Positions 1 through 6,805 of a stretch of DNA of 33,430 bases are shown in pieces. The position numbers were made by a program, and so were the translations under genes. Within the stretch, counting starts at the first letter, position 1. Each line of letters starts with the position of its first letter. The notes under the pieces were generated by a model, which made no database searches, was not told where the DNA came from, and saw only the letters and a list, made by a program, of their open reading frames with translations. Source of the DNA: Acidithiobacillus sp. (GTDB taxonomy: Bacteria > Pseudomonadota > Gammaproteobacteria > Acidithiobacillales > Acidithiobacillaceae); contig NZ_JAGDWX010000028.1 of NCBI RefSeq assembly GCF_023256195.1, positions 1 to 33,430 on the forward strand, read 5' to 3'.

Positions 1-145
1 AGATCTGGGCACCCGGCCAAGGACCAAACTCTGCCGGCCGCTGGGACAGTACGCGATCGGGACAAGTCACGGCCCATGCCGACGCGGAACTCAGCATCGT
101 CCCCATCAGCAGCACCCCAGCAACACCACAGGATAAGCAGCGCAT
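1..145 (-). CDS. Secreted protein of unknown function, 5' part only
   Basis: The first 48 codons of a minus-strand gene lie here; the rest is beyond the left edge. The ATG at 145-143 has a strong ribosome binding site (AAGGAGG) about 5 nt upstream on the minus strand. The N-terminus begins MRCLSCGVAGVLL, with a hydrophobic core and small residues (SSASA) near residue 23, so a Sec signal peptide is likely. The visible mature part (from about VTCPDRVLS) contains one Cys and resembles no family I recognise. It lies on the side of the integrase where the body of an integrated element would be, so it may be cargo of that element. The reading frame is open to the edge. Confidence 0.6.
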   Translation of the reverse strand, partial: MRCLSCGVAGVLLMGTMLSSASAWAVTCPDRVLSQRPAEFGPWPGAQI

Positions 146-465
146 AATTCCCTCCTTGTGTGGACAAGAAGATAAAAGACTCGCGGTATTCAGGCAATCA
201 TGGGCGTGACTGCGGAGGGACGGAGTCCCAAGCATCCGTGATACGGCCGCCTCCACCCAAAAAATATACCGTTTGCTTGCCCGTGGTGCTCGATTTTGAG
301 CAATGGACGAACAAGCGGAGCACCGTGGGGATTTTGAGTGTGCGGGCGATGTATCGCAACGGTTTTCCATAACACATTGATATTTATGACACATACTAAT
401 AGTAAGGGTCGGCGTTCGTCTGACCTGGTGTTGAACACTGGGTCTTGAGAAACATTGGGGTACGC
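146..465. other. Intergenic stretch between partial secreted gene and integrase
   Basis: I see no convincing gene in these 320 bases. The open frames on both strands are short, lack a ribosome binding site and resemble nothing known. The stretch has an inverted repeat GGTGCTC/GAGCACC around 283-320 and an AT-rich patch at 372-402. It probably holds the promoter of the leftmost gene and the 3' flank of the integrase gene, but no clear -35/-10 pair can be assigned. Confidence 0.4.
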
Positions 466-1467
466 TCATCCCATCCGCTTTGCCAGATCCTCAGCCCGCA
501 AGTGGGTATACCGCTTCAACATCTGCAGGGTCTTGTGTCCAGTGATGGCCGACACTTCCATGGGGTTGAAGCCTTTCTCGAACAGCCGACTGGTGGCCTC
601 ATGGCGCAAGTCATGGAAGTGCAGATCTTTGATGCCGGCGCGCTCGCAGCATCGCGCAAAAACTTGCGTTACGGTATCCGCTTTCACATCCCATACCAGC
701 CCATCCAAGCGTCTAGGCAGCGCAGCCAGAACAGCAACGGCAGCCGATGACAGCGGCACCCTGCGAGCATTGCCGTTTTTCGTGTCCGGCAACAGTGCCA
801 CCCTTCCGGCCAGATTCACGTTCTCCCAACGCAAACCGCAAATCTCAGCTCTGCGCATGGCCGTTTCGATGGCGAATTGCACAATGGAAAGTATGTCTGG
901 GTTTTCATCTTGGCGGCATGCTTCCAGTAGTCTTGCCTCTTCATCGACGATCAGCCGCCTTTCGCGGCCTTGTGGGAGCTTTGGCTTGCGCACCGCTTCG
1001 ACGGGATTGCTGATCGCTTCCATGCCCCACTCGGTGCGGGCAACCTTGAACAAATGACTCAGGACAGCGAGATGCAACCGGATGGTATTGCCGCTCTTGC
1101 CTTCCCCTTCCATATCCTTGATCGTCTCGGCCACGTCGCGACCGCGAATGGCGGACATAAATCGCTTCGCGATGGGACGTCGCAGCCACTGCCGTAGCCT
1201 GAGTTCTTCTGGGTGCCCATTCTTCTTCCCGGGGGTGACTTCGGCGAGGTATCTCTGAATACACTCCTCAAGCGTCGTGCTCTCGGACTCGGAGCGATCT
1301 CGCCAAAGACCGCGCTCCATCTCAGACTCTATGAGTCTTGCCCAGGCTTCCGCATCCCGCTTCCGACGAAACGTCTTGGTTTGCGTCGGATACCCGCGCT
1401 TCCGAACATGCACTTGATAGCCGATCACGTTCCCGTCTTGATCTTTTCTAGGGGTGATGGTCGCCAT
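466..1467 (-). CDS. Site-specific tyrosine recombinase (phage/genomic-island integrase)
   Basis: 333-residue tyrosine recombinase that would catalyse integration and excision of a mobile element. The start at 1467 was chosen because AGGAG sits 8 nt upstream; an in-frame ATG 13 codons further out lacks one. Residues 1-55 look like the arm-type DNA-binding region, 65-160 the core-binding domain, and 175-325 the catalytic domain. Catalytic residues visible are Arg205 (AMRRAE), Lys230, His285 and Arg288 (HDLRH), His311 (ITGH) and the nucleophile Tyr320 (KRYTHL), so the enzyme looks intact. It reads away from the 3' end of tRNA-Leu, 127 bp away, the usual position of an integrase that uses a tRNA as attachment site. 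The matching second attachment site is not in the window. Confidence 0.93.
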   Translation of the reverse strand: MATITPRKDQDGNVIGYQVHVRKRGYPTQTKTFRRKRDAEAWARLIESEMERGLWRDRSESESTTLEECIQRYLAEVTPGKKNGHPEELRLRQWLRRPIAKRFMSAIRGRDVAETIKDMEGEGKSGNTIRLHLAVLSHLFKVARTEWGMEAISNPVEAVRKPKLPQGRERRLIVDEEARLLEACRQDENPDILSIVQFAIETAMRRAEICGLRWENVNLAGRVALLPDTKNGNARRVPLSSAAVAVLAALPRRLDGLVWDVKADTVTQVFARCCERAGIKDLHFHDLRHEATSRLFEKGFNPMEVSAITGHKTLQMLKRYTHLRAEDLAKRMG

Positions 1468-1480
1468 GCGATGCTCTCCT

Positions 1481-1532
1481 GATGCACTCCCGATGCACTG
1501 AATCAAGCCTTAAGTGCATCATGTTTGCATCA
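1481..1532. repeat. Short repeats upstream of integrase (GATGCACT family)
   Basis: Two direct copies of GATGCACT (1481-1488 and 1492-1499) are followed by one inverted copy, AGTGCATC (1513-1520), and a partial copy, TGCATC (1526-1531). They lie between the integrase start and the tRNA 3' end, where arm-type integrase sites or an autoregulatory operator are expected. Their function is inferred from position only. Confidence 0.45.
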
Positions 1533-1593
1533 TTTATTCAAGTGGCGATAACAAGAGGCTGGGCTATTTTTTTGCAATCCATTGTTTTATATG

Positions 1594-1678
1594 TGGTGCC
1601 CAGGGCCGGACTCGAACCGGCACGGCATAAGCCGAGGGATTTTAAGTCCCTTGCGTCTACCGATTTCGCCACCTGGGC
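1594..1678 (-). tRNA. tRNA-Leu (anticodon UAA)
   Basis: On the minus strand the 85-nt sequence folds as a class II tRNA. The acceptor stem is GCCCAGG/CCTGGGC, the anticodon stem-loop holds TAA within GGGACTTAAAATCCC, the long variable arm contains CGGCTTATGCCG, and the T-arm carries GGTTCGAGTCC. CCA is encoded at 1596-1594. The anticodon and long variable arm identify leucine, UAA. The integrase gene begins 127 bp past the 3' end, making this tRNA the likely attachment site of an integrated element. Confidence 0.97.
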
Positions 1679-1858
1679 GGTGCGGCCTGCGTCAGCGTGC
1701 GGGGTCTGTCTCGCCAAGATCGGCAGGACGCCGCGTACCGAGCGTTGCTGATGATGACAGACCGCAATCTCCTTTCCAAGAGTGGATGTTGCAGCACCCG
1801 GGATGGATCCTGCGCCCGCATACCTGCTTTATGGGGTGTTTGCGCGCTTCCGGCACGC

Positions 1859-1889
1859 TTGAGCGCGTACCAAGGTACGGTGATATCAC
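1859..1889 (+). promoter_or_regulatory. Candidate MerR-controlled promoter of merC
   Basis: A -35-like TTGAGC (1859-1864) and a -10-like TATCAC (1884-1889) are separated by 19 bp, the unusually long spacer typical of MerR-family promoters. A perfect dyad CGTACC-AA-GGTACG (1866-1879) lies in the spacer, where MerR binds between -35 and -10, and resembles classical mer operators of the GTAC-N4-GTAC type. merC starts 31 bp downstream. No merR gene lies within the window, so the regulator must act from elsewhere. Confidence 0.6.
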
Positions 1890-1920
1890 TAGGGCTTCTG
1901 TAGTCCGTGGGAGTATCGTC

Positions 1921-2355
1921 ATGTCTGTTATGTCGCGTATCGCTGAAAAAACCGGAGTCATCGGTGCGGTGGTGGGCAGCTTCAGTTGTGCTGCGTGCTT
2001 TCCCGCCGCGGCAAGTCTGGGCGCGGCCATTGGTCTGGGTTTCCTGAGTCAGTGGGAGGGGCTTTTCATGCATTGGCTCATTCCCCTTTTTGCTGCACTG
2101 GCCTTGCTGGCCAACCTTCTCGGCTGGTTCTCGCACCGCCGCTGGCAGCGTACCTTTCTCCTCTGCCTGGGCCCGAGCCTCGTGCTTCTGGGAGTTCTGG
2201 GTATGACTCAACATTTCCTGGTCCGGGATTGGTCGCGAGGGATCTTTTATGCAGGTCTGGTCCTGATGGTCGTGTTCTCCCTCTGGGATCTCTTCCGTCC
2301 TGCAAGTCCACGCTGTGCGACTGCGGCTTGCCAGGAGCCCAAGCCGTCGCACTGA
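1921..2355 (+). CDS. merC: Mercuric ion transport protein MerC
   Basis: 144-residue inner-membrane protein that carries Hg(II) into the cytoplasm, normally for reduction by MerA. Four hydrophobic segments are visible at about residues 12-35, 45-67, 76-95 and 103-122. The family signature is clear: SFSCAACFPAAASLG, with the paired cysteines that bind Hg(II) in the first helix region, followed by GLGFLSQWEG. A Cys pair near the C-terminus (RCATAAC) is also typical. A GGGAG ribosome binding site precedes the ATG. No merA, merR or merT is visible, so this is an isolated merC, as is known in Acidithiobacillus. The promoter just upstream fits MerR control. Confidence 0.93.
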   Translation: MSVMSRIAEKTGVIGAVVGSFSCAACFPAAASLGAAIGLGFLSQWEGLFMHWLIPLFAALALLANLLGWFSHRRWQRTFLLCLGPSLVLLGVLGMTQHFLVRDWSRGIFYAGLVLMVVFSLWDLFRPASPRCATAACQEPKPSH

Positions 2356-2699
2356 AAGTTGTACCTGCCGCACTCTGTACTCCCGCCTCGTGCAAACCTG
2401 CGTCTACCTGCGGCCGGACCCTGCATCAGGAACGAGGCTGGGGTGCGGGAGTTTCATGTCTTGCCAAATCGTCCTCCCCATGGGGCGTATCCTCCTGCGC
2501 TGTCGGCTGCTGTCTGTCGTCCAAGGAGTGACAGAATTATTCCTTGTCTATCCATGGTTTATTTAAAAAAGGCCATCCAAGTGTAGTCAAAAGGTGACAT
2601 CGGCTATGCCGAAGGTCCCGGAGATACTGATCCGTTGACTGCGCATGAATTGTGCTAATTGACTTGGTGCTGTTTCCAAATCCTAATGAGGAATTCCAA
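2356..2699. other. Intergenic stretch with an unexplained Cys-rich open frame
   Basis: These 344 bases lie between merC and the next secreted protein gene. The only notable content is an open frame, +1 relative to merC, that ends in TGA at 2529-2531. It encodes a Cys-rich peptide (...CTPASCKPASTCG... and ...SSCAVGCC...) but has no ATG or GTG start after merC; only a CTG at about 2350 would serve. The remainder, 2532-2690, is AT-richer and probably holds the promoter of the following gene. TTGACT at 2635 and TAATTG at 2656 are only 15 bp apart, so I do not call a promoter. Confidence 0.35.
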
Positions 2700-3224
2700 A
2701 TGAAGACGCGCACTATCGCTACCGCCATCGGTTCTGCTGTGCTGTCCTTGACCTGCAGTTTGGCCATGGCTGCGACCCTTCCCGCTGCGGGCACGCTGCC
2801 ACCACCGCCCTCTGGCGCCACGCCGCCGCCTCCAGGGCCCCTTTCTGGTGGACCCGCGCCCACGGCCGTGCCCCCGGCTCCTGGTGCAGCCCCGGCGCCC
2901 ATGCCCTCCGGCTCTGGCAATTATGCGGCGACGCCCGCCACACCCAATGGTCCCGGCGTAGCCGCCACCCCCGCCACTCCCGGCAATCCCAACGCCTACA
3001 ATCGGGTGATGGAACACCGTCGGGGTTATGATGATAATGCCGGCGAGATGCACGGGCACAGGGGGCACGGGCATGCCATGCGGCCCGCGGGAATGATGCG
3101 ACCAGGGATGGGCCGACCGGAAATGGAGCGGCCAAATATGGAGCGGCCCAACATCGAACGGCCCAACATCGAACGGCCGGAGATTGAACGTCCCCACATC
3201 CAGATGCCGCACTTCCCGCACTAA
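2700..3224 (+). CDS. Secreted Pro-rich protein with ERPNI-type pentapeptide repeats
   Basis: 174-residue protein of unknown function. A signal peptide is clear at residues 1-24 (basic start, hydrophobic core, cleavage after SLAMA). The ATG has GAGGA about 6 nt upstream. After the signal comes a low-complexity Pro/Ala/Gly stretch (about residues 25-100), then a His/Gly-rich part (HGHRGHGHAM), then about seven five-residue repeats of the form (E/G)RP(N/E/H)(I/M) at 3111-3200. The mature protein is probably unstructured, periplasmic or surface-exposed; the His cluster could bind metal, but that is a guess. It precedes two other exported proteins on the same strand, possibly one unit. Confidence 0.75.
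   Translation: MKTRTIATAIGSAVLSLTCSLAMAATLPAAGTLPPPPSGATPPPPGPLSGGPAPTAVPPAPGAAPAPMPSGSGNYAATPATPNGPGVAATPATPGNPNAYNRVMEHRRGYDDNAGEMHGHRGHGHAMRPAGMMRPGMGRPEMERPNMERPNIERPNIERPEIERPHIQMPHFPH
3111..3200 (+). repeat. Tandem 15-bp coding repeats (ERPNI repeats)
   Basis: Six head-to-tail 15-bp units encode GRPEM, ERPNM, ERPNI, ERPNI, ERPEI and ERPHI. The central units at 3141-3155 and 3156-3170 differ by a single base, pointing to recent slippage or duplication. Copy number may vary between strains. Confidence 0.8.
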
Positions 3225-3242
3225 GCGCGAGCGGGCAGGACC

Positions 3243-3266
3243 GAAGGGTGCGCAGAGGCACCCTTC
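3243..3266. terminator. Hairpin after the Pro-rich secreted gene
   Basis: A perfect 9-bp inverted repeat GAAGGGTGC/GCACCCTTC with a 6-nt loop lies 18 bp after the stop codon and 34 bp before the next start. No T-run follows, so it is not a canonical intrinsic terminator. It may attenuate read-through or stabilise the upstream mRNA. Confidence 0.5.
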
Positions 3267-3300
3267 CCGTTGACACCATCAATAATCAGGATAAACCCTC

Positions 3301-4092
3301 ATGACCAATATTGGCATACGTGCGCTCGGTCTGGTCGCCGTCTTTGGGATATCGACCGTCGCCGCAGCAGAGGCCGCTCCGCAATTCACCATCGGTGATC
3401 TTCCGTCCTTCTACCAGGGCAGTTTCGGCACCGGCAGTACCCTCAATATTTTCTATAATGCGACCTACCTGCAGTACCAGCAGGATCGTCTGCGCCTGAA
3501 GCTGACTTTGCCGGAGCTTTCGGTTTCCGGTTTGCCGAACGGCGCGGTGCTGTCCGGAGGCAATGTGATCAGCCGGAAATCCGCGGCGACACAGACGCAC
3601 AGCGCAAGCGGTATCGGTGATATTTGGCTGGCCGCACACTACACCGCGCTGCCTGCGCAGGGACTGATGCCGGCGATCGTGCCCTTCGCCAAGGTGAAGT
3701 TTGGCACGGCGTCGGCCTCGCAAGGATTGGGCACCGGCAAGAACGACTACGAACTGGGCCTGGGTCTGGACGAGACCATCGGTACACGCATTTTCCCTTT
3801 CGCGCACATTGCGTACCGCTTTGTTGGGAATCCGCCCGGAGACAATCTGCGTAATATCTGGACGTACGATCTGGGTTCGAGCTTTGCGCTGGACCATCGC
3901 AATATCCTCACCGGCATGTTTTCTGGAGCGCAGTCGGAACAGCCCGGCTACAGTGGTCCGGCGGACCTCATCGTGGCGTGGAATTACAATATCACGTCGG
4001 CGGGTACGGGGCTGCAGCTATTCGTCGACAAGGGGCTGAGTAACGGTAGTCCCGATTATGGCGTAGGCTTAGGTGGTCAAGTCGTTTTCTAA
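3301..4092 (+). CDS. Outer-membrane beta-barrel protein, MetA-pathway/transporter-like
   Basis: 263-residue exported protein. Residues 1-26 form a signal peptide (hydrophobic core LGLVAVFGIST, cleavage near AAAEAA). The rest alternates hydrophobic and polar residues with many aromatic ends, and closes with GGQVVF, the terminal Phe expected of outer-membrane barrels recognised by BAM. General style (GIGDIWLAAHY near residue 102, a predicted barrel of 10-12 strands) resembles the Phenol_MetA_deg family of small barrels, but the substrate cannot be told. It lies between two secreted Pro-rich proteins; the downstream gene begins 14 bp after its stop codon. Confidence 0.75.
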   Translation: MTNIGIRALGLVAVFGISTVAAAEAAPQFTIGDLPSFYQGSFGTGSTLNIFYNATYLQYQQDRLRLKLTLPELSVSGLPNGAVLSGGNVISRKSAATQTHSASGIGDIWLAAHYTALPAQGLMPAIVPFAKVKFGTASASQGLGTGKNDYELGLGLDETIGTRIFPFAHIAYRFVGNPPGDNLRNIWTYDLGSSFALDHRNILTGMFSGAQSEQPGYSGPADLIVAWNYNITSAGTGLQLFVDKGLSNGSPDYGVGLGGQVVF

Positions 4093-4105
4093 GGAGGGCC
4101 CAGAT

Positions 4106-4432
4106 ATGGCCAAACCGATACAGAAACTGTTGACGGTTGCCGTGGTCGCTAGTGCGTTGCTGCTGGGGTGGATGTCACCCGTTCAGGCGGACGACGACGA
4201 TGGCGACGGCTTGAATTTTTCCTTAGGTTTCGGGGTTCCTGGACTGAACGCCGAGGTCAGCAATTACCCGCCGGTCTACTATGCGAGTCCCGGTTACTAT
4301 TACGCACCGCCGCCACCGCCCCCACCTCCGCCACCTCCGGTGGTGGTCTATGGTCCGCCGGCGCCGGTGTATTATGCGCCTCCGCCGCCGCGCCGCGGGC
4401 CGCCGCCGTGGGCCGGTGTCTGGCGTCACTGA
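4106..4432 (+). CDS. Secreted proline/tyrosine-rich protein
   Basis: 108-residue protein of unknown function. A signal peptide covers residues 1-29 (LLTVAVVASALLLGW core, cleavage near VQA). The mature N-terminus is acidic (DDDDGDG), followed by a short GLNFSLGFGVPGLNAEV segment and then a Pro/Tyr-rich tail with a run of eleven prolines and YYAPPPP motifs. The ATG has an excellent ribosome binding site (AAGGAGG at 4091-4097). The 14-bp gap from the barrel protein suggests co-transcription. Such tails occur on envelope proteins that span or bind cell-wall layers, but no specific role can be assigned. Confidence 0.75.
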   Translation: MAKPIQKLLTVAVVASALLLGWMSPVQADDDDGDGLNFSLGFGVPGLNAEVSNYPPVYYASPGYYYAPPPPPPPPPPPVVVYGPPAPVYYAPPPPRRGPPPWAGVWRH

Positions 4433-4880
4433 CAGCCTGGGCGCAGGTCTTTCTACAGGACATTCGGCCCGCCGCAAGCCTGTAGCGGTGCCGGCTTTCG
4501 GGGCTGGCTTGCCGGCAATCCTTGGTCTTCGCGTCGTGCCAAGGATTAGAGCCTGGATTTTGGTGAACAGCCAGGCGCGTCGACCGCTTGCCCCGGTCGG
4601 GGGCAACGCGGTCTTTGCAACGGACTACACCCTCGCCACTATGCCTGATCAGGCTACTGGCTAACCACCAACAGGGCTGAGCCTCTGGTGTGAGCTCGAT
4701 CCTTCCCAGTGAACGTATCTCTAGCCGTCTGCGCCGCCCGCTTGGAACTGCACGCCGGGCTTCGGACTCGCATCAGGGGCGCTGGCAAAGGAGTTTTCAT
4801 CGCGGGTGGAGGGGATGTGTGGCGATCTCAGGGGCGGTAAAGGGCGCAGGGGGCATGGCGGAAGGACGCGGGGTATTCCC
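4433..4880. other. Structured intergenic region, no gene seen
   Basis: No supported gene lies in these 448 bases, but several inverted repeats do. AATCCTTGG/CCAAGGATT (4517-4525/4539-4547, 13-nt loop) is a perfect 9-bp pair. ACCGC-T-TGCCCC pairs with GGGGCAACGCGGT (4583-4612) around a very short loop and is followed by CTTTG, a terminator-like arrangement. GCCTGATCAGGC (4643-4654) is a perfect palindrome. The first two probably end the upstream transcription unit. The segment before 4881 gives no clear promoter. Confidence 0.5.
4583..4612 (+). terminator. Terminator-like hairpin after the secreted-protein unit
   Basis: A G+C-rich stem of about 11 bp (ACCGC..TGCCCC with GGGGCA..GCGGT) closes around a short loop and is followed by CTTT. 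It lies about 150 bp after the last upstream stop codon. The weak T-run makes the call moderate. Confidence 0.45.
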
Positions 4881-6005
4881 ATGAAGGCGAGCGCAGCATC
4901 GGCGGAGTGCGTGATTGTTGGCGGTGGAGTGAGCGGTCTGTATGCGGCCCGCCTGCTGACCAAGCTGGGTATCGATTGGTGTCTGCTGGAGGGACGAAAA
5001 ACCGCCGGCGGTCGGATACTATCCCCAGCGGCTCCTCAGGCCACCGCTAGCCATCGCTCCGTTCGGAGAGGAGGCTTCGATCTCGGGCCCTCCTGGTACT
5101 GGCCAGAATATCAGAGTGATTTGGCTCGCCTCGTGGAACATCTGCGGCTTGAGGCTTTTCCCCAGTTCGAGCTGGGCGATATGGTGGTGGAGCGAGCCGC
5201 GGCGGGGTCGCCGTCGCGCCTGCCCGGCTACCGTTCCGTGCCGCAATCCTGGCGCTTGGCGGGTGGCATGGGGGCATTGGTGGAAGGACTGCGAGGAGGC
5301 CTGGACGCTGAGCGCATCCATTTCGGGCAGGTGGTGCGCCGGCTGGAGATCCACGCCGGGCAGATTCTCCTGATCGCTCGGGACGAGAGGGGAGAGACGA
5401 CGCTGTGGCAAGGAAACAAGGTTCTGCTGGCGCTGCCGCCGCGCCTTGCGGCCCAGAGTCTGGTCTTTGAACCTGCGCTGGCCGAGCCTCTGTTGAGCGA
5501 CTGGTCTGCGGTACCGACTTGGATGGCGCCCCAGGCCAAATATCTGGCCGTCTACGAAAAACCCTTCTGGCGCGAGCAGGGTTTATCCGGAGAGGCCCGC
5601 AGTGCTCTTGGACCGCTGCAGGAGATCCACGATGCTTCCCTGCCAGATGGGCCTGCTGCTCTATTCGGTTTTTTGGGAATGTCCGCGCGGGATCGTCGTC
5701 GTTGGCCTGAGTCGGACCTGTTGGATGCCTGTCGTGAGCATCTGGGTCGCCTTTTTGGCGCCCCAGCGGCGGCACCTCTGGCACAGTTCTACAAGGATTG
5801 GGCGATGGACCCACTCACCGCCACCGCCACGGACGCGGATACGATCGCGGATCACGTGCCGGCGCCCAGTGCGGCACCCGATGTTGGTCCTTGGGCGGGG
5901 CGTATCCAGGGCATCGCAAGCGAATGGGCGAAGGAATATCCGGGCTACATTGCCGGTGCGCTGGAGAGCGCGACGGTCGGGGTTAGGTCGATCTCCAGGA
6001 GTTGA
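4881..6005 (+). CDS. FAD-dependent amine-oxidase-type flavoprotein
   Basis: 374-residue cytoplasmic flavoprotein of the flavin amine oxidase/monoamine oxidase superfamily. The N-terminus has the dinucleotide-binding fold VIVGGGVSGLYAAR (residues 11-24), the acidic residue after the second strand (LLEGRKTAGGR, Glu37) that binds the ribose, and the family GGR motif. Near the C-terminus, EWAKEYPGYIAGALESA matches the second FAD-binding motif of the superfamily. Start 4881 was preferred over an upstream in-frame ATG (4806) because the fold begins 10 residues in. The substrate is unknown. The protein ends a little abruptly (VGVRSISRS) and a degraded transporter begins within about 15 bp, so its last residues may derive from a deletion junction. 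Confidence 0.82.
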   Translation: MKASAASAECVIVGGGVSGLYAARLLTKLGIDWCLLEGRKTAGGRILSPAAPQATASHRSVRRGGFDLGPSWYWPEYQSDLARLVEHLRLEAFPQFELGDMVVERAAAGSPSRLPGYRSVPQSWRLAGGMGALVEGLRGGLDAERIHFGQVVRRLEIHAGQILLIARDERGETTLWQGNKVLLALPPRLAAQSLVFEPALAEPLLSDWSAVPTWMAPQAKYLAVYEKPFWREQGLSGEARSALGPLQEIHDASLPDGPAALFGFLGMSARDRRRWPESDLLDACREHLGRLFGAPAAAPLAQFYKDWAMDPLTATATDADTIADHVPAPSAAPDVGPWAGRIQGIASEWAKEYPGYIAGALESATVGVRSISRS

Positions 6006-6014
6006 AATCGCGGC

Positions 6015-6691
6015 GATGGTTGGCGCCGGTGTTTCCACGTCAATGTCCCGGTGGGGCCCGTGATGCTGCTCTTGATCTGGCTCTATGTGCCGCAATCTGG
6101 GAGCGCGACGCCACGCCCCATCGACGGGTTGGGCTTTCTCCTCATGACCTCAGGATCGGGCGGCCTGCAGATGGTACTGAGCCCGGGTAGCCAGGACGAC
6201 TGGTTCAGTTCCCATTTTATTGCGGGCACTAACCTGATGGCCTTGCTCGCTCTCACTTTCTTTGTCTGGTGCTGCTTCGAGATTTCCCACCCTATCGCCA
6301 AGTTGCGCTTGCTGAAAGACCGTGCGCTGGCTTTGGGGAGTGCCGGGATCGGCATTTTTGGCCTGGCCCTTTATGGGGTGATGGTCATCCTATCTATTTA
6401 TCTGAAGATCACACGAGCTACGAGGCGGTGACGTCGGCTTATGTCATGGCACGTCAAGCTGTCGGAGCCATGATCTCTATGTGGATGTCGGGGCGACTGA
6501 TCAACCGCGGGGCCGGTGCCCGGTGGATGGTTTTGCTCGGGATCCTTCTTGGGCTTTGGGCGTCCTGGTACACCACTCAGTATGATTTGGATGTCAGTCC
6601 CTGGTGGATCGTGTTTCCCGGGTTTGTTCGTGGCCTGGGACTGGGCCTGATTTTCCATTCCGATCTTCAATTAAATGTTTGGACGGTTTAA
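6015..6691 (+). pseudogene. Remnant of a DHA2-family (EmrB/QacA-like) MFS transporter
   Basis: The translation matches the middle of a 14-helix drug/proton antiporter. The fragment opens mid-protein without a start codon (WRRCFHVNVPVGPVMLL, the conserved WRWIFYINVPVG motif at the end of helix 6) and continues through QDDWFSS and several membrane helices. Near 6395-6410 the frame shifts: the first frame ends at 6431 (KITRATRR), while the homologous sequence (YEAVTSAYVMARQAVG, MSGRLINRGAGARWM) continues in another frame. It then stops after GLGLGLIFHSD, far short of a full C-terminus. Roughly 150 residues or more are missing at each end. It is a truncated, frameshifted pseudogene left by deletions. 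Confidence 0.85.
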
Positions 6692-6746
6692 TCCAACTCA
6701 CCGTATCCCAAGCTGAGGATGCCGGTGACCTTTATGGTTGGGGCAA

Positions 6747-6762
6747 TGGCATCCATATTGCT
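6747..6762 (+). promoter_or_regulatory. Sigma-54 (-24/-12) promoter of first DsrE-like gene
   Basis: TGGCATCCATATTGCT matches the sigma-54 consensus TGGCACG-N4-TTGCW at 10 of 12 defined positions. The invariant GG (6748-6749) and GC (6760-6761) are exactly 10 bp apart. The start codon lies 45 bp past the GC, giving a leader of about 33 nt. A second site with nearly the same geometry precedes the porin gene. Function is inferred from sequence. Confidence 0.6.
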
Positions 6763-6805
6763 TTACAGGATTGCTCGACGATCCTTTCATATTCTGGGGA
6801 AATAC

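Noticed and set aside
190-438. Possible 82-codon gene on the minus strand between the partial gene and the integrase
   Set aside because: No ribosome binding site, odd composition, and no resemblance to a known family.
2635-2661. Sigma-70 promoter TTGACT/TAATTG before the Pro-rich secreted gene
   Set aside because: The spacer is only 15 bp and the -10 is poor.
3270-3298. TTGACA before the outer-membrane barrel gene as a promoter
   Set aside because: No acceptable -10 at 16-18 bp; AATAAT is only 5 bp away.
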